From the NCBI RefSeq assembly GCF_037392515.1, contig NC_090295.1, positions 16,139,001 through 16,203,000 on the forward strand: a stretch of 64,000 nucleotides of DNA, read 5' to 3'. The translations under genes and the position numbers were made by a program. Below the pieces are notes generated by a model. It had not been told where the DNA came from and made no database searches. It saw only the letters and a program-made list of their open reading frames with translations. This stretch comes from Haliotis asinina (lineage: Eukaryota; Mollusca; Gastropoda; Lepetellida; Haliotidae). Shown here piece after piece: positions 50,701-62,700 of this stretch (the stretch's first letter is position 1; every line of letters starts with the position of its first letter).

Positions 50701-53700
50701 GATCTTGTAGAGGGACGATCTCTTCCCCAAACGATTTCTTCATTGAAGCATAATGATTCTGCGATGATTTGGAAAAAGAGGACTTCATCTTTGACAATCA
50801 AGATTTCTTAGACTGTGATGGCCCTGTCTCTGAAGGAACCCAGACATAACCCTGGAGAAACGCCAGACATATCACTGGAATGAATCTCAGCAGAGACCGA
50901 TTAACGGTTACCCGAATTTAATTCACTCGCTTTAGACATGGCTAATGCAAGCTGACGTTGCCTGTCCCTCGCATGTCTGTAAACAGACCGAGTATATGAA
51001 GTAAGTTCTGAATCAGATATATGTCTGCAAAATTTACGAATATTAGAAGAACATGTGGGCTTACACGCCAGACAGACTAAGTGCGAGTCAACCACTGACA
51101 GCCGTAATCTAGACTGTACTCACGATTTCATCAATAAGTCTCAGTTGATGAAATATGCGCTAAATTAATAATTACAAAATTGATAAAGTATGATACACAT
51201 AATAAGCCAAATACCACATATGAGGAAATTTAGTTAACGGACAAAAAAAACAAAAACAGGTGCCTCCAGCTGCCCTCGTCGGGTGATAGGGAGATAGTGA
51301 CAAGCATGGCTGATCAGGTGACCATGTGCACGGGCTAGGGGAGGTTACTCGTGGGTGAGTGTATTTCCCTAGAGGGGAACTTCAAGGGATTTCAGGTATA
51401 TAGTTAAGAAATTAAGAGTTAGGATAAGGAAAAATTGAGGTTTCCATACCATGGGGAATTGAACCCGGGGTTTTCTGACAAGCAAATGCTTTAAGCGCCA
51501 ATATCTCTCACTGATCCTCCCTCTTATCATTATAACAAATAAGAATATGTTTTATATATATTATATTTCTAGCTTCAGTTTTAATATGTACATGTTTCAT
51601 ATTTTTCCCATTACTCCCATTTTATGATTGATGGAGTTCTTACTGTTTCAAATCAACTACTTCTCCATTTTCAGCTGCACGAACAAAGTTCTTTGTCAGT
51701 TTTTTGGCACAAAGATTTAATCCTCTGCACATCTGCAAAAATAAAATACCAATATAGTCAAGGTATCAATATTGCTAACTGAAATAGTCAAAGTTTCAAG
51801 GTATCAATAGTGCTAACTGATATAGTCTCAGTCACATGCTTTATTTGCACTTAAGAGGCTACGGGCCTATAGTACATTGAATATACTGATATAGTCAAGG
51901 TTTGAAGTCATCAATATTACTAACTGATATAGTCAAGGTTTTGAGGGAGAAATGGAATGAAAGAGAAGAGAGGCAGGAGAAGAAAGAGAGAGATGAGTGA
52001 AGCGAGAGTGGGGTAAGAGATTAAAGAGAGGGAAAAGTAAGTTGTTAACAATGAAAGAGTGAGTGAGTGAGGTTAGTTTTACACCACACTCAGCAATATT
52101 CCAGCTATATGGCGACGTTCTGTAAATAATCGAGTCTGGACCTGACAATCCAGTGATCAACAACATGAGCATCAATCTGCGCAATTGGGAACCGATGACA
52201 TGTGTCAACCAAGTCAGCTAGTCTGACCACCCGATCCCATTAGTCGGATCTTACGAGAAGCAAAGTCAACTTTTACGGCAAGCATGGGTTGCTGAAGGCC
52301 TATTCTACCCCGGGACCTTCACGGGTCTGACAATGAAAGAGAGAGAGAGACAGAGAGAGAGACAGAGAGAGCAAGAGAGACAGAGAAAGAGAGAGTGGGG
52401 CAAGAGATTAAAGAGAGGGAAGAGGACGTTGATGACGATGAGAGAGAGAGCAAGAGAGAGAGACAGAGAGGGAGAGAGATACCTTCCTGAGTTTGCCTGC
52501 ACTGAATGTTGGACTGATGATTTTCCTCAGCCTCTTCCAGGTGGCTCCTTGTGCATTGAACACATTAGTGATCAGTGGGTAATCGTTGAGATCATTAAAG
52601 CCCTGGAAAAAGTACTTTTGTCATTGATACTCATATTCAGCTATATGATTGCAATCAATCAATGATCAAATCTGTGATTGATATTATGAGCCACAGTCAT
52701 AATTTATGGTTAGTCAGGGTGACCCACTTTGTTCATCAATTTTGTACAGAAAAATATTTTATTTTACATTGTAATGGGTGCAGACTTGCAGCTTCGATGA
52801 GTTTAATTTTTAACTGTTACTTGACCTGGGTTGTCTTAAATTCTCAAATTAGCAATATTCCAGCAATATCATGGCAGGGGACACCAGAAATGGCCTTCAC
52901 ATGTTTTATTCATGTGGGGAATCGAACCTGGGTCTGCAGCTTGATGAGTGAATGCTTCAACCATGAGGCTATCCCACCTCTGGAATTTGATATTTGATAT
53001 CAAGTATTAATAACATGATGTCCTATGTCATAGATAAGTGACACTTGGTTCTATGCTAGTTCTTCACAACTGCAGTGGAGATGACCCATTGGGTGTATAT
53101 AACTGTAAACTGACTATTGAAAACATGCTGGTGCCAAACAAAGTTGACGCACAATCAAATGAAAAGGGAAAAAAAAGTAACAAGGAAACACATTCAGGAC
53201 CGTAGAGATTACTCAGCCCAATACTTTCAGTTTTGTTGCTATGGAGATATGTGAATGATAACTTTAACGATAACTGACAATTCTGAATTCTCTGACAATG
53301 TCTCTAAAACATCATTTCTGAGATGACAAACTGAGGAAAATTAAAACTTCGACTTAAGAAGTGACACTTGAATACAGAGTAAATTATATGTTTGTTGTTT
53401 AACGCCACACTCATCATTATTACATCTATCTGGCATCAGACTGAAAACAAAGTAGCAACGACTTGCAGCTTGGTATTTTGGGGGGAAACTGCTTACATTC
53501 ATCAATTAGTCAACATTTTATATGATCATGATTACTTTCAACACACATTTTTATCACTGAAGTAGGGCACAAGATGATTAAACATGTATTGGGAAATCAT
53601 TTTAGACAAGTGCACGTTAATTGTCATTCTTATAGAAACATGAAGAAATAGGCCTTGTCTCAAAATACAGGTGTTGCTTCAAATTTTACCATGAGTATAT

Positions 53701-56700
53701 TAATTCTAAAAAACTTACCAATCTGTCCATGAAAGTTTGAAAGTCTTTAATCAAAATCTCCTTCAAAATGTCAGGATCAGCTACGGTAATCATCGGGATT
53801 CCTCCGATATATAATCTGAAAAGTACATGCAAACCTTTGAACAAAAATCACTTGACACATGTCGACATATCAATACTTTCTTATAGTTTTGCACTTGAGT
53901 AAATTTGGGGTCTACTGTTCTCCTAAAGGTTTGTTTGATTTTTCATTGTGTTATGCCCCCTAAGGAATACAGACAATCTGGTGACTGACATCCTGAGCAT
54001 TGATTTATTGGGAAATGATGACAACCCAGTCAGCCATTTTACATCTTTATGACAAGTATGGGTTACTAAAGATCCGTTATAACCTGAGCCCTTATTCTCA
54101 AAACATTTGTAGCCCTAAGAATTCTTAACTTTGATTGCAGCCAATGTGTTGAGAATGGGCCAAAGAAATTTGTACAGCTATCAACACTTCGACAATAGCT
54201 AGGCTTGTTTTTTACAGGTTCCCTTAATGTATTTTGGAGTGTTTGATTTGACGAGGACTCACAGTCCTTAGCCATGGCCTGGCATGTTCAGACACTTGTT
54301 GGTCACAAATGCTTGAAAATTATAACTGAAAAGTTATCAGATTTCCCTTAATGTATTTTGGAGTGTTTGATTTGACGAGGACTCGCAGTCCTTAGCCATG
54401 GCCTGGCATGTTCAGACACTTGTTGGTCACAAATGCTTGAAAATTACAACTGAAAAGTTATCAGATTTCCCTTAATGTACGTACCTATAATAATGAATAC
54501 AAATTATTGAGAGTGGGTGATGGGTGATGTGAATAGGATCCAGATATTTAACAAAATTAAAGACAAAAATATCTCCCTCACTCCCTCATAAGTACACACA
54601 CACGTCTCCCATGTATTTACATTTTAATATTGCATTGTTCATATAAATGCAACACATGACACATTTCTGAAAATGGTGCTTGGGTTTTGTTTGATACTAC
54701 ACTTAGCAATGTTCCAGCAATATTGTTGGCGGTCTGTAAATAATGGAGCCTGGTCTAGACAATCCAGTAATCAACAGCAAAAAGCATCGATCTAAGTCGT
54801 ACACATAATGTTGGTTTGTTTTTTAACGCTCTCAGCAACAACATTCCTACTACATGGTGACAGTCTGTAAATAACTGAATCAGGACCAGACAGTCCAGAG
54901 ATCAACTACATGAGTATTATCTATGCAACTGTGATACAATGACATGTATCAACCAGTAAGTGAGTCTGGTCACCCGATCCCGTTAGCCGCCTCTTATGAC
55001 AAGCATGGACTGCTGAAGACCAGTTCGGGGACTGCAAGATGGACTATGCATCAGGAGGAAGTGGATGACAAATACTGAACATTTTCTCAATCATTACCCA
55101 TATACGTCTCCATACAGTTTCCCCCTCTTGTTTTCAAAGTCAATCCCCTGAAACATAAATATGGTCTGTGTTTGAACCCTCATTGATACAGAATAACATG
55201 GACACAATGATGTGTAACTGTTACTAATCGCAAATGAATTAAATGATATTGACCTTATATACTTTTCCTGACTCTTATTGTGCTTCAAGTTAACTACAAG
55301 GGATACAAGTGTTCCACTATAAGGAGGAGACAATCATAATAAGCATGAGTCCATCCACGATATCTCCAGGGTATACCTACTGATAAGCCTTCACTATACC
55401 CCGGACACATCTACGGATCAGGTCTGAAAAATTATAAGCAGTAACACCTTCTGCCTCTGTCAGAGTTCTCCTGCATGATTTGTGTTACCATGTTTAAACG
55501 GTTAGATAATTTAAAAAGTGAAAGTGATTGGTATGCTCAATTTCCAAGTGTAGACCCATGACTGGGTGGAAAAACCAGCCAAGGGAGGTAATAAAATTAT
55601 CTGAGTGAGCAATAGATTGTCCAACATACATAGCGGAGACTTAATGGAACGTATACCCTGGAGATATGGAGACTGGCATGAGTCTGGAGTCTGACATTGG
55701 TACCTTCCTACATTGGTACCTTTCTACACTGGCACCTTCCTACAGACATGCCAATAAAGCAGTGCCACACGTGCACCTTCAGCATCCAAAGAGGATAGTA
55801 TTAATTAATGCATTAATAGTTTTCCACAAAGAGGTATTTGTTTAGTCTGTTGTAAGCCATGTTTCTATTAACAATCGAGCAAGGGAACAGGGTTTAATAC
55901 CACTTTGAACAGTTTTACTGTTATACTACAGAATATCAGCTGTTGTGTGAAAGATAATGTGTGAGCCAATGGTGCAAACAAATCAAGATTTTTAATAATT
56001 TGGAACCATAGGATTCTGGTATACATAAGACGTAACATATGTATGTCTGGACAACCAGATGCATACTAGACATAGTATTATTGATATTACCAGTTGTGAG
56101 CTACCAGTACATACTAAGGGGGACTACTCACATCTGACATCCTGCTCAAGGCCGTGTGCCTATAGCAGTGTAATGCATAAATGTTCCTGATACAGATTTC
56201 TAACATGAAGCTCAACCTTTTACCTTCATAACACAAGGGACACAACTACGCACATCAGATCGTGACTGATTGCAATAGCAAATGGTTATGATTAAATGGA
56301 AGTACGACATTTACCTCCTTGAGGAGAGTAAGAAGGGATCCAAAGATGATATTGGGTTCCGGTCCAGGTATCCCATAGTCTTTCAATAGACGTTGCCTAC
56401 GTTTACCCAACCTGAAAAAAAAAACAGATCACTTAGCCAAACAGCCATTTAACTTTCATTATACCTTATATATTGTATGAATGAATTAGGTTAGCAATAT
56501 TCCAGCTTTATGGCGGCAATCTGCTAATAATCGATTCAGGACCAGACAATCCAGTGATCAACAGCATGAACATCAATCTGAGCAATTGGCAACTGTTGAC
56601 ATGATCCCTTGAATCCCTGACCACCCGATTCCGTTAGTCACCTCTCACGACTAGCATAGTCGCCTTTGTGGCAAGCAAGGGTTGCTGAAGACCTCTTCTA

Positions 56701-59700
56701 CCCCCAATCTTAATGAGTCTTATTGTACTAGCTCACTGAGATACCTACTAATGCTGAGCACCCCAGGTAGGGGCAAACATACCATATTGGAGCCTCCATT
56801 GGTGTGATGCAGAAATGTCATGCTATTGTATTTCTTAAGAAACATATTACTATTGTATGCATCATGATTCACAGAATGTTCCTCATCGTCTTGAAAGGAC
56901 CATATAAATAATGAAGTGGTTTGGGTTTTGAGTTCAGGAATATATACTTGTCTTTTGTTTAGGGTACCTTGTACGTGTATGTATTGTGACTTTGTTCAGT
57001 GTACATTTCTGTACATATATCTGTAAGGGTAACAGTGCTTATCCTGATCACTGCAGCTGTGCTTCCAGTGAGGGTATTCATATGTGGGGCCTCTGTTGTG
57101 TCCTTAGCGACAGTGACGTAGCACAGTAGTACAGCGTTCGCACAGTATGCTGAAGATCTGGGTTCGATTCCCCACATAGGTACTATATGTGAAGCCCATT
57201 TCTGGCATTCCCTGCTATGATATTCTTGGAATATTGTTACAACGGGCGTAAAGCCATATTCACTCACTGACTGTTGTGTACTGATCCCCTACTTCATGGC
57301 AAATAAATACTAAGGATTGCGGTGTTTCAGCATGGGCTGCCATTGATACACATCTGAAAGAGATCAATAACCATTAACTCTGTATCAAATGATTATTTAT
57401 AAATATCATCCAAACTTATATTCCACAGGAGATACTGCTTGTGTGAGTATTATCAGGGCATTGTACAAACCCTACTGTCAAAATACTATCTCCAAGGAGA
57501 TATCGTTTTGACAGTAGAGTTGGTACATTGCTCTGACAATGCTATGACATCATGAACTTGATGACATCACAACTATATGACATTGCAAGTCTAATGGTAG
57601 TCAAGTGTTCAGAGATTTTTCATTGAAAATTGATGAACAGTGATTTGTTATTATAAAAAAGAATCTAATTCTTGTGTCTTCTGATATTAATTATCTGAAC
57701 AGTCTGTGATAAAAGTAAATATATCCTCAAGCCTCGGATATTTGTAACTTTATCAAGTCGTGTTGAAATAACTGATATCAGTAGACAGACACTTGAGTGA
57801 TATTTTCTATATATCATATTAGTAACTTTGAGAGAAAATTATAAAATGCCTGAAGAAGCCCTACTGATGTGTAGTGACATACTTCGGCATGGATGACAAA
57901 CAAAACAGCCTTTGAGTAAGGACCTAATTTTGTACATTGTGTGAGAAAATTAAAACTATTTTGATCACAAAAATTTATTAACAACATGATTGAAACTATT
58001 GTCAAACAAACATTTATAATTCTTCCCATTGATGCCAGTCCTGTTTCAGCAACTGGTTTCAGCCCACCAGTGTTTTGAAAACATTAGTTAGTTTCGTTAA
58101 ATCCAATTTTAGACAGGAGTCCTTAATTTTATGAAAATGCAGTTTTTTCAAGTCTAAAACAGTTATGTGCTGGCAGTTATAGGCTGCCTAACTCTGAGGG
58201 TGTGGGTTCGAATCCCAGATGGGACTCCCTCAACAAACCAAAGTACAATACCTGGCCTAAAAGTATTCGGGATTTTGATGTTCGCTTGAAAGTCTTACAT
58301 ACCTTAATATTTTGTCTGTTGACCCTTCATATGCAGCACTTCCTGAACACGGTCAGGTCAATTCTGACATAAATCTCTAACATTATCCAGTGAGAGAATT
58401 TCCCATAAATGCAGAATATTGCTCAGGTGATGAAATGTGCGACAGGTTGCAACCACTTCTTAATTTTTTACCAGATGTTTTCAATTACAATGAGATCAGG
58501 AGATGGGGTGAGGGGTGCAATCTGTCTCAATAATACCTCTTTCTTCTTTGTACTTTTTCACATTTCTGTCCCGATGTACAGAAGCATTATCGTCCATGAT
58601 TACATATATATCTCGTTTGTATTATGACGGGCTGTAACTGGCCAAAGATTGTTTTCAAGGATATACTTTGCAGCACCATTTACTGGGGTAAGAGTTCCAA
58701 TCCCCTTGAAGGTGACACCCATATCATCAAAGAGGGTTGTAGTCAAAAGGGACAAAATGGAGAAAGTCAAAAGGGCAAAAGGAAAGTCAAAAGTACCAAC
58801 AGAAAGTCAAAAGGGCCATAGGTTAAAAAAGAACATTATGTCATACAAACTAATATATGCTTGATCATATTGATATTTTTATTATTAATTATATTTGTAA
58901 GAAACAAAAGTAATAATTTATAGTGTGGTCATCATAGTTGAAATGACCTGAAATATACAATATTTGATATCATGATATCTACTGTATTATGATGTGGCGG
59001 ACAACGACATTAGAATCTAGAATGAGAAGTTGTATATGCATAAAGATAGTCCTCATCCTTCATCTATCCAACTTCTAGAATGACAATCGATGAAGTCAAT
59101 CACAGCTAATCAGTCAATACTGAAACAATTATATGGTTAACTATACTCATAAAATAAACAATTAACCACTATTGTTAATTTTGTTTACATTACGGACTAC
59201 ATGTAATTAATACACAAACAGTTGTTTGGCATAAAGTAAACACGTAACCACTCTGAAATGTTTTAAATAAATTTATTTTTCTTCTGACAGTTCTCTCACT
59301 GTATGTTCGAGTCCTATTTTCGTTGTAATATTTCCCCATGTTGTCCGGCGATTGTTTTTGACACACTTGATCACTGACTTTTGATCACGATCAGTGCACT
59401 TAAAGGGGCCCTGATGCAAAGCGAATAAAGTTTCTCGCCAATGGTCTTATTGCAAAACCAAGCTGCAAATTGGTCAGCACTCGCTCCCTCGACAGTGACG
59501 GACTGGGCTCCTGTCCACATTAGCAGAATTTCTTCACCCTAAACAGTGAGGATGACCATCACATGCCGTTATTTGAAAATATCCCTGGTACTCCTTGTCT
59601 GTTTGTAATAAAATATCCCAGCAGTGTAGTTTTTTTCTGATGCCTGGATGGTATAGTGACTGATCCAATTTGATCCCATTTCTGTGTTTTTGACCTCGAT

Positions 59701-62700
59701 ATTTAATCATTTCATGTAAAAAATATGATGTCTACAGGCACGTAGCTAGCAAGCTATTTGTTTCCTATAAGTCCAATAGATTGCAAAACTTTATATATTT
59801 AGATAGTTTTGAGGGCTGGCCCAGCCGTCATCACAAAAATCATATGTAAATTTTCCATTGTTCCGTTGGTATCCTAAAAACAGTTTTAACATAAGTGTTT
59901 TCAGGCTGTATGCGACGCAGAGATTACATCTTCCTTGCTGTAACCCACGTTTGATGGTATAAGCCTACATATGTTATTTGCCATCATTCACTTGATGGTC
60001 AGTTAATGAATTTATAACAGGTTTAGTTAGTGGTAACCCCACTTGGATTACCCGACAGGTGCCCATTTGGCATTTCTCACTCACTCTTGCATGTGGATAT
60101 TGATGGATACATTCCTGAATGAGGTAATCCCCTGACATTGTTGCTGTAACTTTAGTCTCTTTAAATTTAATGTCTGCATTTTGTTTTAATTAATCGTTGA
60201 AGCATTCAGCAGACTCTGTATTAGAGAAAACATGCACTAGGTGACGAATAGCAGGTGCGTGAAATATGATTCATGTTGGCAATCTATACAATGTTTACAT
60301 ACTACAGTCACATTATAAATTAACTATATAGGCCGTCCGTGTGGCCTTTTTTTTCACTACCTTTCAAAATACATACAAATGCATCAAGGAACTAATTATG
60401 GTTATAAGACAAACTATTAATATGTGCACTCACTTCATTATTTTTTAGTCCTAACCATTGTTTTACCGTGGCTTCATCACTGTTGGTCAGTCTGTTCTTA
60501 AACTATCAATTGTGCGTATGGTGGCGCTGCAGAGGTCGTGAACCAGTCACAAATTCTAGGATATCATTCGGGTACTCACGGGAGAAAAACAATAACAAAA
60601 GAAACCACCAGTCCACGGAAATTGCTCCACATCAGTGCCCCTTTAAAGGGGCACTGATGCGGAGCGAATAATATTTCTCGCCAATGGTCTAATTACGAAA
60701 CCAAACTGCAAATTGGTCAGCACCCGCTCCTTCAACCGTGACGGACAAAGGGACTGGGCTCCTGTCCGCATTGGCAGAATTTCTTCACCTAAACTGTCAG
60801 GAGGCCGGATGCCCATCACATGCCATTATTTAAAAATATCTATGGTATTCCTTGTCTGATCGCAACAAAACATCCCAGCAGTGTAGTTTTGTTTTTCAGA
60901 TGCTTGGATGGTATAGAGATCCAATTTGATCGTATTTCTGTGTTTTTTACCTCGATATTTAATCATGTTATGTGAAAATATGATGTCTCCAGACACGTAG
61001 CAAGCCATTTGTTTCAGTCCGAAAGATTGAAAAGCTTTATATTAGATAGTTTTGAGAAGTTCCGTTCGTATCCTCAAAGCAGCTTCGGCCCATAAGTGTT
61101 TTCAGGCTGCATGCGACAGAGATTACATCTTCCTTGCTGTAACTCGTGTTTGATGGTGTAAACCTACATGTGTTATTTGTCATCACTTACTTGATGGTCT
61201 TGATGAATTTTTTTTTTTTATGACAGGAATAATTAGTAGTAACAGCACTCAGGTTACTCAACAACGGTTCCCATTTGGCATTTCTCCTGTCTGGAGAAAA
61301 TACTCACCATTATAAAATAAGGTCTGTAATAGTGATGCAAGAGGGTTTATCAGCAGAGTTACAAAAACATCGATCAAAGGATTAACCGATAACACACTGA
61401 TAAATTCATTACTTTTATCTTCTATAGAGGATTTGTCAAAGGCAGTGTGTGTAGATGTACTAATCTATGCAAGTGTGAGTGTAAAAACAACATCCTCCCT
61501 TCAAAGAGTTAACCATCATAATATTGATTGATTGATTGCCCATTATTGGTTAACTAAATTACTTAGAATGGCGGACATCATACAATTAGTTGCCAACTGT
61601 GCTATCTTGGGTGACCAATGAGAGGTTTATCAGGTTTTCACCAGTGTGAAAGATGTGGAACGATGTGTTACATTTTCCCAAATTCGACGTTTGTGCGACA
61701 CACGACACAGAGCAGGATTATTTACCAGTTGCAGATGAATGGAATATTGTTCTTTTGTGTGGATATTAATTGATACATTTCTGAACAAGGTAGCAGCCGG
61801 ACATTGTTGCTTTACAATTAGCCTGTTTTACATTCATTATTTGCATTTTGTTTTAATTTATTTGATGTAGCATTCGGCAGAATCTATATGACAGAAAACA
61901 CACACTAGATCATGTATATGTGTGAAATAGGATCCCTATTGGCAGTCTATACAATGTTTAAATGTTACCGTCATGTTAGAAATTTACTATAAGTATATGC
62001 AGACCGTGTGTTCTTTTATTAATTTTCAAAATCATACAAATATGACAATAAACTAATTAAGGTTAATATGAGACAAAATATAGAGATGTACGCTGACTTC
62101 ATTATTTTTCCGTCCTAATAGTATTTTACAATTTCTACCACTGGTAGATGATTAACCTTCAAAGTGTTTCATTTGTTTTCATAATACATTTGTATTGAAG
62201 TAAAATGACTTCACCTTAATTGATCTGTCTATAATTAAACTCTTAATTGCGCATACGGACTGCGCAGCAGAGGTTACGAAACAGTCACGAATTCTGGGAT
62301 ATCATCCGGGTACTCACGGGAGAAAAGCAATAACGAAAGAAACCACCAGTCCACGGAAATTGTTCCGCATCAGTTTTTAATGACTTATAGCCGACCTTGC
62401 TCGTTTTGCACTGCAACCATGAGTCGCTTGATATTTTGTTACCACACTTGCCATAGTTGACCGAGATCTATCCAACAGCCGAGCAACTTCTGTCATTTTG
62501 CTGTCTTCTTTGTACAATTTTACAATTGCGTCAGCTGTCAATTCACGTGATTTACGACCAATTGGGGCAGACGATTGCCAGCGCGTAAGTAAACGAGCAG
62601 CCTGGGAGGTATGTCACGTCACAGGCACATGACAAGGTATCTATTTCTAAACAATCAGTGTTTCGAAACACTAAATGCGTCTTGCTGTGCGATTCTAAAA

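Larger units (their letters stand above)
46104..51435 (-). mobile_element. DIRS-type tyrosine-recombinase retroelement, decayed (5.3 kb, intron 6)
   Basis: Read on the minus strand in order: an inverted terminal repeat, a gag-like region, reverse transcriptase, RNase H, a tyrosine-recombinase-like region, an internal complementary region and the other inverted terminal repeat. This is the DIRS1 arrangement; such elements integrate with a tyrosine recombinase and make no target duplication. The two halves of an interrupted SINE give the insertion point to within a few bases, and no duplication is apparent. The ORFs carry stops and frameshifts, so the copy is dead. It has the same orientation as the host P450 gene. 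Confidence 0.85.

Noticed and set aside
58195..58240. GGTTCGAATCCC, tRNA-like B box
   Set aside because: An isolated B box without a foldable tRNA around it; probably a decayed SINE head.
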